A DNA stretch of 64,000 bases. Origin: JACMLD01 sp044223995 (GTDB lineage Bacteria; Bacteroidota; Bacteroidia; Chitinophagales; Chitinophagaceae). Of this stretch, positions 36,089 through 44,084 are shown one piece after another. Below the pieces are notes generated by a model, which did no database searches, had not been told where the DNA came from, and saw only the letters and a list, made by a program, of their open reading frames with translations. Where the stretch lies: assembly GCA_044223995.1 (NCBI GenBank), contig JBGALE010000004.1, positions 547,643-611,642 on the forward strand, written 5' to 3'. The stretch's first letter is position 1, and the number at the start of each line of letters is the position of its first letter. The position numbers and the translations under genes are program-made.

Positions 36089-36126
36089 ATAGAATTATAT
36101 CTAGGTTACTATAGAATTTTTTCTAT
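36089..36126 (-). promoter_or_regulatory. Palindrome pair (operator-like) of unit 2
   Basis: ATAGAATTATATCTAG (36089-36104) and ATAGAATTTTTTCTAT (36111-36126), centres 22 bp apart as in unit 1. The intervening CTAGGTTACTATAG differs from unit 1's CTAGGTTTCTATAG at one base. Confidence 0.6.
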
Positions 36127-36305
36127 GTTTTTGTCGCCGTAATAAAGGGCATAGCTATATATTTATATGTAGGAGGATATCCGAAAGCCTCACAGGTAAA
36201 AGGTTTTAGGTAAAATAATTCCTTTTGTAGATTGCCTTATAAAGCGATTGTATAAAGAAATTGTCTGTTGATACTTAACTGTAGTTCGAATAACGGCATT
36301 GCGAT
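36127..36305. other. Spacer between the M48 peptidase and repeat unit 2
   Basis: No ORF or hairpin terminator is evident after the M48 stop codon, so read-through into unit 2 cannot be excluded. Confidence 0.4.
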
Positions 36306-38390
36306 TTAATAGCAGAAGCCCGTTAATTGTTGCACCAGGAATTGCTTGTAATATTTATACTTTGATTCATTCAGCGTATTTGCGGTTTTGATGGTAAGGT
36401 TTGTTAGCTCCTGCAATTCTTCATTCCTAAACTGGTTATCAAAAAAATAGTAATATTTTTTGGGGATGAATTTTTTTAATGCTTCTACCAGTTCCGGGTT
36501 GTCATTGAGGTAGCCACTGTCCATGCATTCACTAAACTGTTGTTTTAATTGTTTTTCATAATTATCCTTTAATGAACTAATGCCGGCGGATACCTGTTGA
36601 ATGGTAACCTGGCCGCTGTAAAAGGGTTTCAGGGTATTCATCACCAGGTTGGCTGGCTTGACATATTTTTCGTATTGTTCAGACATTGCCCGGTATGATA
36701 TAAAGCAAGCCTTCATGTTTTCCTTTTCGCCCGAATGTTGATAGCTGTACGCAAAGATTTCCCGGTCGAGTTTTTCGAGGTCTCTTTTTTGCCCGGCAAT
36801 CTCGTCTTCTACCTGTTTAATAACTGCCGCACTGTCTTCTGATTTGTGTTTTATTCCGTCAAAGTCAAAACTTTTTACATCCAACTGTTTTTCCAGGATA
36901 GCTTTTAACAGGTTAATATCATTTTCGTTGCTTTTGATGGACAAGGGCAGTTGAACACTTTTATCTGCAAAAAAATTATCTGCGTTTCCTGTGATAGCCA
37001 TATTAATTACCTCGTCAAAATTCCAGTCCTGTATGGAAATGTAACGGTTGTCATAATAACCCTTGTATATCGCAGGGAGGGTGTAGTGCTCTTTTTTGTC
37101 CAGGTACCATTTTTCAAATTCGGCTGCCTCGTATACCTGCGAAGTCAGATCATTTTCGATGGCATGGTACAGTTTACCGGTAACAGTCTCCTGCAGTAAT
37201 TCGGGGTGGTCAAATATTTCCCAGGCACTTGCTTCATCTGCGTTAACGGTTGTATGTAGCTGATCCAGTTTTTTCTTTCTTTCTTCCAATGTCGGGTGAC
37301 TGGCCCATTGGTTTTTATAATTGATGCGCGAAGAGGAGAATGATTGAATGAACTGGTAGGTAATTTCGGGCAGCCCGTTGTGAACAGGCAATTGATATTC
37401 TTTACCGATGGATCTGAAAACAACCAGTTGATTACGGAATATATTTTTGACAACTTTTTTTTCCTTTAATAAATCATTGGCATTTTCTATGGCGGTTTGG
37501 TAACTATTGCCTGCCACTTCAATGCGGCTCAATGCACCTACCAAATTGTTACCTCCTGCTACGCTGGCTGCAACCGCGTCTGCATGAAATTCCATTTCCC
37601 TGCTCAGGCCGAGATAATTTTTGTTGATGATGGTATACATACCTTTTAGTATCCACTGAATGCCCCCGGCTATTTTTACCGTTATACCAGCAAATATTGA
37701 AAGATAGCTGCTGACGTTTCCCCACGCATTGATAAACGCAGCGTAACCGGTATTTTCATAGAGCATATTATAAATAACCCGGTTCATATTGTAGGTAAAA
37801 CTGCCGAGTTTCATACTCTGCTGGCTGAAATGTCCAAATTCATGTGCCAGCACGGCCTTAAATTCACTGATGTTAATGGAGTTCACCAATCCCAGGCCAA
37901 TCTCAAGGTTCTTTTTTACGGGCAGGAACATGCTCCAGAACCCCGAGTTATAAAAGACACTGGCATTTACTTCGGGAGACAGGTATATTTTTCCAGGAAA
38001 ACGGGTTTGTGTTTCTTTGGTCAGTTGCCTGATAAATGCAAACAAATTCGGCTGCTCTTTTTCTTTTACCTGTATCCTGGAAGGGTTTTCATTTTTTGAG
38101 GTGGCGAACACAAATTTGATCAGGAAGAAGATGACAGATACTCCCACAGCCATTATTCCAACCCCCAGGATCAAAGCCAGTACACTGTGGAGCGTGATGA
38201 TAACAAGACCGCCAAGATAAAAACACAATATAGCCAGGGCAACGGCTGCCAGTATGAGTAAAACATAAACGACAAAAAATAACAAAATGGAGAATATGAC
38301 TTTAATAACCTGTTTTCTGAAAGCTGCTGATGGTGAAAGTAACTGTTTATCGAAAGATACCGGGGAAGGGGGATAGATCATTTTTTCCAT
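36306..38390 (-). CDS. Membrane-bound M48 family zinc metalloprotease
   Basis: A protease of about 694 residues with membrane segments near residues 35-60 and 63-95 of the mature numbering. The zinc site is HEFGH, followed about 80 residues later by REMEFHADAVAA. Two further hydrophobic stretches lie between them. The C-terminal 300 residues form a long charged region with ERKKKLDQLH and coiled-coil-like segments, much longer than HtpX. The ATG at 38390 (MEKMIYPPS) is preferred over an upstream GTG; an ATG three codons later is also possible. Likely an envelope quality-control protease. Confidence 0.88.
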   Translation of the reverse strand: MEKMIYPPSPVSFDKQLLSPSAAFRKQVIKVIFSILLFFVVYVLLILAAVALAILCFYLGGLVIITLHSVLALILGVGIMAVGVSVIFFLIKFVFATSKNENPSRIQVKEKEQPNLFAFIRQLTKETQTRFPGKIYLSPEVNASVFYNSGFWSMFLPVKKNLEIGLGLVNSINISEFKAVLAHEFGHFSQQSMKLGSFTYNMNRVIYNMLYENTGYAAFINAWGNVSSYLSIFAGITVKIAGGIQWILKGMYTIINKNYLGLSREMEFHADAVAASVAGGNNLVGALSRIEVAGNSYQTAIENANDLLKEKKVVKNIFRNQLVVFRSIGKEYQLPVHNGLPEITYQFIQSFSSSRINYKNQWASHPTLEERKKKLDQLHTTVNADEASAWEIFDHPELLQETVTGKLYHAIENDLTSQVYEAAEFEKWYLDKKEHYTLPAIYKGYYDNRYISIQDWNFDEVINMAITGNADNFFADKSVQLPLSIKSNENDINLLKAILEKQLDVKSFDFDGIKHKSEDSAAVIKQVEDEIAGQKRDLEKLDREIFAYSYQHSGEKENMKACFISYRAMSEQYEKYVKPANLVMNTLKPFYSGQVTIQQVSAGISSLKDNYEKQLKQQFSECMDSGYLNDNPELVEALKKFIPKKYYYFFDNQFRNEELQELTNLTIKTANTLNESKYKYYKQFLVQQLTGFCY

Positions 38391-38553
38391 ACGGGAGAAT
38401 AAGGGTTTAATTTTTACCCGCACAACATAAGCAAAATATCGTCAAATCGTCAATAACCCGGGTACAAATTGATAATAGACAGTTATTAATTTAGTTAACA
38501 AAAGTTAATGAAGTAATAATGGAGATGTACACATCAGCCAGGGTCTAAAAAGC

Positions 38554-38591
38554 AAACCGGCTGTTGGAGGTTTTCCTGCAACAGCCGGTTT
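38554..38591 (-). terminator. Terminator of the RRM gene
   Basis: AAACCGGCTGTT (38554-38565) pairs with AACAGCCGGTTT (38580-38591). It lies just past the stop of the minus-strand RRM gene; the tail on that strand is only moderately T-rich. Confidence 0.75.
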
Positions 38592-38618
38592 TAATTTCTT
38601 ACAACATAGGTAAATAAA

Positions 38619-39035
38619 TCAAAATTGTCTGCGATCCCGACCGCCACCACGGTCATTACCGCCACGGTATCCACCACCCCCACGATCACCACCGCCACGG
38701 TAACCGCCTCCGCCGCGGTCATTGCCACCGCGAAAACCGCCGCCGCCACGATCATTGCCACCACGGAATCCGCCGCCACCACCGCCGCCGGAATTGCGAT
38801 CTTCCGCTTCTTTCACGATCAATGGCTTTTTCCCCAGTGAAATATCATTCAGGCCTTCGATAGCTTCTTTGGCTTCGGCACTGTCAGGCATTTCAACAAA
38901 TCCGAAACCCCTGCTTTTGCCGGTTTCTTTGTCCATTGCTACTTTAGCAGAATTTACCTTACCAAATTTTTCGAAAATTTCCATTAATTCATCGTCGTCC
39001 AAATCATAGGGAAGACCTGCAACAAAAATATTCAT
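38619..39035 (-). CDS. RNA-binding protein with RRM and Gly/Arg-rich repeats
   Basis: A 138-residue protein with one RRM: RNP2 NIFVAGLPY at residues 2-10 and RNP1 KSRGFGFVEM around residue 43. From residue 85 follows a repeated GGNDRGGGGFRG-type tail (five to six copies), which resembles RGG boxes. Such proteins, common in Bacteroidota and cyanobacteria, bind RNA and are often cold-induced. The tail is encoded by a GC-rich repeat that produces many false antisense frames. Confidence 0.93.
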   Translation of the reverse strand: MNIFVAGLPYDLDDDELMEIFEKFGKVNSAKVAMDKETGKSRGFGFVEMPDSAEAKEAIEGLNDISLGKKPLIVKEAEDRNSGGGGGGGFRGGNDRGGGGFRGGNDRGGGGYRGGGDRGGGGYRGGNDRGGGRDRRQF

Positions 39036-39208
39036 ATTGTTGTTTTTTGTAAAAGTACAGAACTATGTTGGAATTGTTAAGCAGATTATGTCAAAGGTTT
39101 TATTTTGTGCATAACAGGGCATAAGCTAGTAAAATTTCTAAATGCACTGCTGGTAATTCCCATTCTTTTTTAATAATTTCATTGTTCACCAAAAAAAAGG
39201 AGGTATTC

Positions 39209-39256
39209 ATGCAATCTACAGATCAATCATGGACGCCTTCGGTTATTATCGCGTAA
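39209..39256 (+). CDS. Possible 15-residue mini-ORF with strong Shine-Dalgarno
   Basis: AAAAGGAGGTATTC precedes ATG at 39209, a Shine-Dalgarno far better than any other in this window. The frame encodes MQSTDQSWTPSVIIA and stops at 39256. A terminator-like hairpin follows at 39300. This could be a leader peptide for the FKBP gene or a tiny protein. It may also be chance. Confidence 0.4.
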   Translation: MQSTDQSWTPSVIIA

Positions 39257-39299
39257 CCGGGCTTTCTCCAAAAAATAGTCTGCGGCCATATGGGCCGGA

Positions 39300-39326
39300 G
39301 CCACCAGCATTGTTGGTGGCTTTTTC
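39300..39326 (+). terminator. Terminator-like hairpin before the FKBP gene
   Basis: GCCACCA pairs with TGGTGGC around a 7-base loop, followed by five T. It lies between the mini-ORF and the FKBP promoter. Confidence 0.7.
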
Positions 39327-39348
39327 ATTTTCCACCTGTTTATTATCT

Positions 39349-39356
39349 TATTTTTG
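39349..39356 (+). promoter_or_regulatory. -7 promoter element of the FKBP gene
   Basis: TATTTTTG fits TAnnTTTG, 17 bases before the ATG at 39373. It lies after the terminator-like hairpin, so the gene has its own start point. Confidence 0.55.
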
Positions 39357-39372
39357 TAAAAAGTTTTCAACC

Positions 39373-39807
39373 ATGGGTATCGCAGACAAACTGTTTCAAT
39401 TAAAAAATGAGAAAGCGGCCGCCAACCAGAAAGCAGGCGAAGCCTTCCTCGCAGCCAATCAATCAAAACCCGGTGTCACATCACTACCCAGCGGGTTGCA
39501 GTATGAAATTATTACCACAGGCAATGGCCCAAAACCGCTGGCTTCCAATAAAGTTACCTGCCATTACCATGGCACATTGATCGATGGAACTGTTTTTGAC
39601 AGTTCCGTGCAACGGGGTCAGCCAGCCACTTTCCCGTTGAACATGGTCATTAAAGGCTGGACAGAAGGTCTTCAACTAATGTCAACCGGCAGCAAGTGGC
39701 GTTTCTTTATTCCACCACATCTTGGGTACGGAGACAGGCAGGTAAGTGCCGTGATTGGGCCAAACAGTACACTGGTTTTTGAAGTGGAACTGATCAGCTT
39801 TAGTTAA
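39373..39807 (+). CDS. FKBP-type peptidyl-prolyl cis-trans isomerase
   Basis: A 144-residue protein with a short helical N-terminal part (residues 1-45, resembling the dimerisation segment of FkpA/Mip proteins) and one FKBP domain: VTCHYHGTLIDGTVFDSS, VIKGWTEGLQLM and IPPHLGYGD. No signal peptide from this start, so it may be cytoplasmic. The ATG at 39373 follows a promoter element; the longer frame from 39229 crosses a hairpin and is rejected. Confidence 0.92.
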   Translation: MGIADKLFQLKNEKAAANQKAGEAFLAANQSKPGVTSLPSGLQYEIITTGNGPKPLASNKVTCHYHGTLIDGTVFDSSVQRGQPATFPLNMVIKGWTEGLQLMSTGSKWRFFIPPHLGYGDRQVSAVIGPNSTLVFEVELISFS

Positions 39808-39846
39808 ACGGTATAAAATTTAATATAATTTTCATACACAATATGG

Positions 39847-39874
39847 AGTAGCAGGGGTTTCCTGCTACTTTTTT
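39847..39874. terminator. Bidirectional terminator after FKBP
   Basis: AGTAGCAGG pairs with CCTGCTACT, then six T. The facing minus-strand gene's stop codon (39865-39867) lies inside the second arm. Confidence 0.87.
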
Positions 39875-40368
39875 GTTTTGTGTGTATCCCTGGATAAATG
39901 ACCGGCAATCATTGAATAGACGTAACTCATAATATCATCAAAGTTCTCTTTATACTTCCCTTCGAGCATTAATGTGGCGCTTGTACTGATCATACTTATT
40001 TGATTACCCCATTTCAATGTCATAGAAGTTGTGCCCATATCGTAAATCATAGTTGGTTTGGCGCCTTTGTACAGCAGGGCGAAATGTTTTTTATTCAAAT
40101 AATGCAACAAAGAATCCAGCTCCTGTTGTGAAAGAGTGTACGAAATTTTCCTTTCCTGCCCTTCGTCATTGCTATATTCATAACTGGTACCCGCACTGAT
40201 AAAGAGGGTAGAATTGAATTGACGCATGCCGCCACCGTATTCAATGGTGAGTGTCATGTCGGCGGGCCACGAACCAGGAAGTGATTGTTGTAATTGAGCA
40301 CTACTGGAAAAACCTGTTGCAGAGATAATGCATGCAGTAACCAGGGTACTGATAAAAAAAGTTTTCAT
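39865..40368 (-). CDS. Exported hypothetical protein
   Basis: A 167-residue protein with a signal peptide (MKTFFISTLVTACIISATGF, cleavage near SSAQ). The mature part has alternating beta segments (LTIEYGGGMRQFNSTLFIS) and helices, without motifs I recognise. Its stop codon sits in a bidirectional terminator shared with the FKBP gene. Confidence 0.78.
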   Translation of the reverse strand: MKTFFISTLVTACIISATGFSSSAQLQQSLPGSWPADMTLTIEYGGGMRQFNSTLFISAGTSYEYSNDEGQERKISYTLSQQELDSLLHYLNKKHFALLYKGAKPTMIYDMGTTSMTLKWGNQISMISTSATLMLEGKYKENFDDIMSYVYSMIAGHLSRDTHKTKK

Positions 40369-40551
40369 GTTAGTTGATTAAGGTGGTTATAAAAAATTGA
40401 TGGATCTAAACACAAACCGGGATGCAGGTATTTTTTGTTTTACATACAGCACCTGTTTTTTTAATACTGCATTATGATACCGGTGATTAAAATGTTAACC
40501 TTTTCCTATTGAAGTTTTATATAAGTGCCTATCTTCAAAAAAAATACAGGG

Positions 40552-41304
40552 ATGAACACGAACCGGCGCGATTTTACAAAGACAGTCATTGCTGCTGCGT
40601 CACTGATGGGATTACCAGCCTGGGCAAATGCGCGGGTAGGAGATGGGATAAGTAAAATGAAATTTGTTTGTGTAGGCGGTCATCCTGATGATCCAGAGAG
40701 TGGTTGTGGCGGAACGCTGGCAAAACTTGCGGCAGCCGGTCATGATATAACGATCATTTACTTAACCCGGGGCGAGGCGGGTATTGATGGCAAATCGCAC
40801 AGCGATGCCGCGGCCATCAGAACCAGGGAAGCAGAAGAAGCATGTAAAATTATTGGTGCAAAAGCCCTGTTTGCCGGGCAAACCGATGGTGATACGATAG
40901 TGAATAGTGAATGGATACAAAAAATGCAACAAATGATTGCCCATGAAAAGCCTGCTGTTGTATTTACACACTGGCCCATCGATTCGCATAAAGATCACCA
41001 GGCGGCGAGCCTGCTGACCATCCAATCCTGGTTAAGAGGAGGAAAACAATTTGAACTGTATTTTTTCGAAGTGTGTACAGGCTCGCAAACTATGGGTTTT
41101 AAGCCAACTGACTATGTAGATATTAGTGCTGCGCAGGAACAAAAAAGAAAAGCGGTGTACTGTCATGTGAGTCAAAACCCGCCTGGTATTTATGCTGCCA
41201 GTGATTGTAACCACGGTATGATGGAAAAATTCCGCGGTATCGAATATAATGTACCGGCTGCAGAGGGATTCGTCAGGGTTGCAGAATCTGTAAAACACTG
41301 GTGA
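40552..41304 (+). CDS. Tat-exported PIG-L family deacetylase
   Basis: A 250-residue LmbE-like zinc deacetylase with a twin-arginine signal (NRRDFTKTVIAAASL, cleaved near ANA). The zinc motif is GHPDD near residue 44, with the third histidine in DSHKDHQAAS. Relatives remove acetyl from N-acetylglucosaminides; BshB, one such enzyme, works in bacillithiol synthesis in the cytoplasm, but the Tat signal argues against that here. The start at 40552 is an ATG; an upstream GTG at 40525 would precede the signal. Confidence 0.89.
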   Translation: MNTNRRDFTKTVIAAASLMGLPAWANARVGDGISKMKFVCVGGHPDDPESGCGGTLAKLAAAGHDITIIYLTRGEAGIDGKSHSDAAAIRTREAEEACKIIGAKALFAGQTDGDTIVNSEWIQKMQQMIAHEKPAVVFTHWPIDSHKDHQAASLLTIQSWLRGGKQFELYFFEVCTGSQTMGFKPTDYVDISAAQEQKRKAVYCHVSQNPPGIYAASDCNHGMMEKFRGIEYNVPAAEGFVRVAESVKHW

Positions 41305-41310
41305 TCTTCT

Positions 41311-41913
41311 TCATGCCTGTTTGGGTTTACTTACACCAGACATTCGTATAGAACGTATGATCAATGCAATTGCCAATACACCCAGCGTAATAAAGCTAAT
41401 ACCCGGGGCAATAAAGCTTACCACAACGGCCAGTATATAAATTGCATTCACTATCAGGTAAAGATTGAGTTGCGAACGAAATACTTCGCGGGTGAATGCC
41501 GGACTGGCAAGGCTTTTATTTTTCCAAAGATAAATGAGACTGATAAACCCCATCGCGTTTGAAAAAATAAGGTTGCAACCATATATGATCACCGGTAATG
41601 TATGAAAAGGATATTTTCCCATCATCATTGCGGGGAAGGGAATAAAACTGATGAACAGGAGAAAGAAAATATTTACCCAGAGCAATACACCATCCACCTG
41701 GGTAATGAATGTAAATGCATAATGATGGAAAACCCAGTACATACCCACCAGTAAAAAACTGATAACATAAATGCTAAGTGCAGGAAGTATACTAATTAAT
41801 GCGTCTCCCAGCCGGGAATAATCAGTATCGGGGAGTTTTACGTTTAATATTAGCAGGGTGATTACGATGGCGAATACGCCATCGGAAAATGCTTCCAGTC
41901 TTCCTTTATTCAT
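41311..41913 (-). CDS. TMEM175-like potassium channel (DUF1211)
   Basis: A 200-residue protein with about six membrane segments. The N-terminus MNKGRLEAFSDGVFAIVITLLIL contains the FSDG motif that marks bacterial TMEM175 channels. This form has one six-helix repeat and would form a tetramer. Convergent with the PIG-L gene with six bases between stops. Confidence 0.87.
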   Translation of the reverse strand: MNKGRLEAFSDGVFAIVITLLILNVKLPDTDYSRLGDALISILPALSIYVISFLLVGMYWVFHHYAFTFITQVDGVLLWVNIFFLLFISFIPFPAMMMGKYPFHTLPVIIYGCNLIFSNAMGFISLIYLWKNKSLASPAFTREVFRSQLNLYLIVNAIYILAVVVSFIAPGISFITLGVLAIALIIRSIRMSGVSKPKQA

Positions 41914-42252
41914 ACAACTGATTAAGAATCCGAAGGTAGAAAGATTGTACGGATGTTATTAAATACAAACCCCGGCTTAGAAAAGCCGGAGTGTCCAATT
42001 CAAATACAAATAACCTAAATGTACCCATGGTAAAAATAAAGATTCGATCAATAAAGGATCGATAGAATGTTTTCTATATAAAAGAAGAAGTTATTCTGGA
42101 TTTCGCGGTGGGTTTAAGTTTATTTATTTACTATTTGCAGACCATTCTTTATCTAAAATAGCTACCCAAATCATCACAGGATATTGTTGGAAATGCTTTA
42201 CTGCAATGTTGACTAACAATCGTTATCTTTGCAGCACATTTTTTAAAACTAT
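41914..42252. other. Divergent intergenic region with palindrome and hairpin
   Basis: Holds ATAGAATGTTTTCTAT at 42062-42077, the same ATAGAA-4-TTCTAT dyad as in the 35.8-36.1 kb units, a CCGGCTT/AAGCCGG hairpin near 41977-41994, and the thiolase promoter element. No ORF is supported. Confidence 0.5.
42224..42231 (+). promoter_or_regulatory. -7 promoter element of the thiolase gene
   Basis: TATCTTTG fits TAnnTTTG exactly, 21 bases before the ATG at 42253. Confidence 0.6.
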
Positions 42253-43431
42253 ATGAAAGAAGTAGTTATTGTTTCAGCGGTACGGACAGCCATTGGAAGT
42301 TTTGGAGGAAGCCTGAAAGATATTCCAGCCCCTAAGCTGGGAGCGGCCGCTATTAAGGGAGCTATTCAAAAAGCCGGCATCAAACCTGAGCAAGTGCAGG
42401 ATGTATTAATGGGTTGTGTGATCCAGTCAAATCTTGGACAGGCACCTGCCAGGCAGGCCGCAAAATTTGCGGGCCTTCCCAACGAAGTAAACTGCACCAC
42501 GGTGAATAAAGTTTGTGCCAGTGGCATGAAAGCGATTTCGCAGGCAGCACAAAGTATTGCGCTGGGTGATGCAGACATTGTGGTGGCCGGCGGTATGGAA
42601 AGTATGAGCAATGTGCCCTTTTATATTGAACAAATGCGATGGGGTAATAAATATGGTAATACCAGTTTAATAGATGGCCTTGCCAAAGATGGATTGACCG
42701 ATGTGTATGATGGAAAGGCAATGGGCAATGCCGCCGAATTGTGTGCAAAGGAATGTGGCGTTACCCGTGCAGACCAGGACGCATTTGCCGTGGAAAGTTA
42801 CAAGCGCAGCCAGTCGGCCGTAAATGATGGAAAATTTCAAAACGAGATTGTTCCTGTAGAAATTCCGCAGCGGAAAGGCGATCCCATCCTGTTTGTAAAA
42901 GACGAAGAACCATTCAACGTAAAATTTGATAAGATCCCCACACTGAATCCAGCTTTTCAAAAAGACGGAACAGTAACAGCCGCCAATGCAAGTACCATGA
43001 ATGACGGTGCGGCTGCATTGGTGTTAATGAGTGCAGAAAAAGCAAAGGAACTGGGGTTACAGCCCATTGCAAAAATCCGCTCCTATGCAGATGCCGAACA
43101 GGCGCCGGAATGGTTTACTACCACGCCTTCACTGGCCGTGCCAAAGGCAGTACAAAAAGCGGGGCTGAAAATGGAGGATATCGGCTACTGGGAATTAAAC
43201 GAAGCTTTTGCCGTAGTTGGAATAGAAAACTCACGGCGTATGAAGCTTGATCCTGCCCGGGTAAATGTAAATGGAGGGGCAGTATCTATCGGCCATCCGC
43301 TGGGTTGCAGCGGCGCGCGCATCATTGTTACGCTTATCAATGTATTGAAACAAAACAAAGCCCGGTATGGTGCAGCAGGTATCTGCAATGGCGGAGGTGG
43401 CGCCAGTGCCATGGTTATCGAAAATATGTAA
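42253..43431 (+). CDS. Acetyl-CoA acetyltransferase (thiolase)
   Basis: A 392-residue thiolase that condenses or cleaves acetoacetyl-CoA or 3-ketoacyl-CoA. Nucleophilic cysteine in NKVCASGMKAI near residue 88, catalytic His in GGAVSIGHPLGCSGARI near 348, and the C-terminal cysteine in ICNGGGGASAM. The start motif VIVSAVRTAIGSFGG is typical of the acetyl-CoA acetyltransferase branch. It stands alone with its own promoter, so fatty acid oxidation versus ketone or mevalonate use is undecided. Confidence 0.94.
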   Translation: MKEVVIVSAVRTAIGSFGGSLKDIPAPKLGAAAIKGAIQKAGIKPEQVQDVLMGCVIQSNLGQAPARQAAKFAGLPNEVNCTTVNKVCASGMKAISQAAQSIALGDADIVVAGGMESMSNVPFYIEQMRWGNKYGNTSLIDGLAKDGLTDVYDGKAMGNAAELCAKECGVTRADQDAFAVESYKRSQSAVNDGKFQNEIVPVEIPQRKGDPILFVKDEEPFNVKFDKIPTLNPAFQKDGTVTAANASTMNDGAAALVLMSAEKAKELGLQPIAKIRSYADAEQAPEWFTTTPSLAVPKAVQKAGLKMEDIGYWELNEAFAVVGIENSRRMKLDPARVNVNGGAVSIGHPLGCSGARIIVTLINVLKQNKARYGAAGICNGGGGASAMVIENM

Positions 43432-43512
43432 GAGAAAAGGACAAGGAATAGGGTGAAAGGTAAAAGGTGAAAGCATTTCTGTAACAAAATATATTGATTC
43501 AAATAATCCTGG

Positions 43513-43551
43513 AAAGGAACGTGAACTGGCCGTTTTCGTTCCTTTTTTTAT
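43513..43551 (+). terminator. Terminator of the thiolase gene
   Basis: AAAGGAACG (43513-43521) pairs with CGTTCCTTT (43537-43545), with an inner AACTGGCC/GGCCGTTTT-like pairing, then seven T. Confidence 0.85.
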
Positions 43552-43659
43552 TTTCTGCTTGTTAATGACAGGTTAACCGCCTGCCCGGTTTAAACCTGGC
43601 TCACTAAATGGCTTCTTATTAGCGTTATTGCTTTTTAAAATCTACAAAAAACTGAACAA

Positions 43660-43974
43660 ATGAAAAAATTAGCCCTCCTCACACTCGCCGCTTTCTTAAC
43701 CGCTGGTGCATTTGCACAGCAGGCACCTGCCACTGACAAAAAGCAGGATATGAAAGACATGCGCAAGGACGTTAAAGACCTGAAAAAAGACAAGAAGGAA
43801 CGCAGGGAAGAAATCAAAGAAGGTGATAAGAAAGAAGCAAAGGAATTAACCAAAGACATTAAATCCGATAAAAAGGATATTCGCAAAGACGCAAAAGATC
43901 TGAAAGAAGATGGTGTTAAACACCCGGTGCGCCGTGCAGAACGCCAGATTCACAGGCATCAGCATAAAGGATAA
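43660..43974 (+). CDS. Exported Lys/Asp-rich repeat protein
   Basis: A 104-residue protein: signal peptide (MKKLALLTLAAFLTAGAFAQ) and a mature part made almost wholly of K, D, E and R in heptad-like repeats (DMKDMRKDVKDLKKDKKE, then DIKSDKKDIRKDAKDLKED), ending in an HRHQHKG tail. It should form a single long charged helix. No family or function recognised; ion binding or an envelope cushion are possible guesses. Confidence 0.8.
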   Translation: MKKLALLTLAAFLTAGAFAQQAPATDKKQDMKDMRKDVKDLKKDKKERREEIKEGDKKEAKELTKDIKSDKKDIRKDAKDLKEDGVKHPVRRAERQIHRHQHKG

Positions 43975-44004
43975 ATTTTCTTAGCAGTATAGTTTTGGTT
44001 ATTT

Positions 44005-44040
44005 ACAAAGGGCAGTGTCTACTGTCCTTTGTTGTTTTTT
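44005..44040 (+). terminator. Terminator after the Lys/Asp-rich protein
   Basis: ACAAAGGGCAGT pairs with ACTGTCCTTTGT (one mismatch-type pair), then a T run at 44035-44040. Confidence 0.82.
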
Positions 44041-44084
44041 ATCAGCATCGTAACCAATTGCCGGCATTTATTTATTTTGCACCT

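Noticed and set aside
35499..36305. Remnant of an insertion sequence or a CRISPR leader
   Set aside because: No transposase fragment, no terminal inverted repeats or target duplication, and the two copies are transcription-unit-like, not array-like.
38625..39009. CRISPR-like or tandem repeat array
   Set aside because: The repeats are the codons of the glycine-rich tail of the RRM protein, not spacer-separated palindromes.
39229..39372. Upstream extension of the FKBP gene
   Set aside because: The extension runs over a terminator hairpin and promoter element and does not resemble any FKBP.
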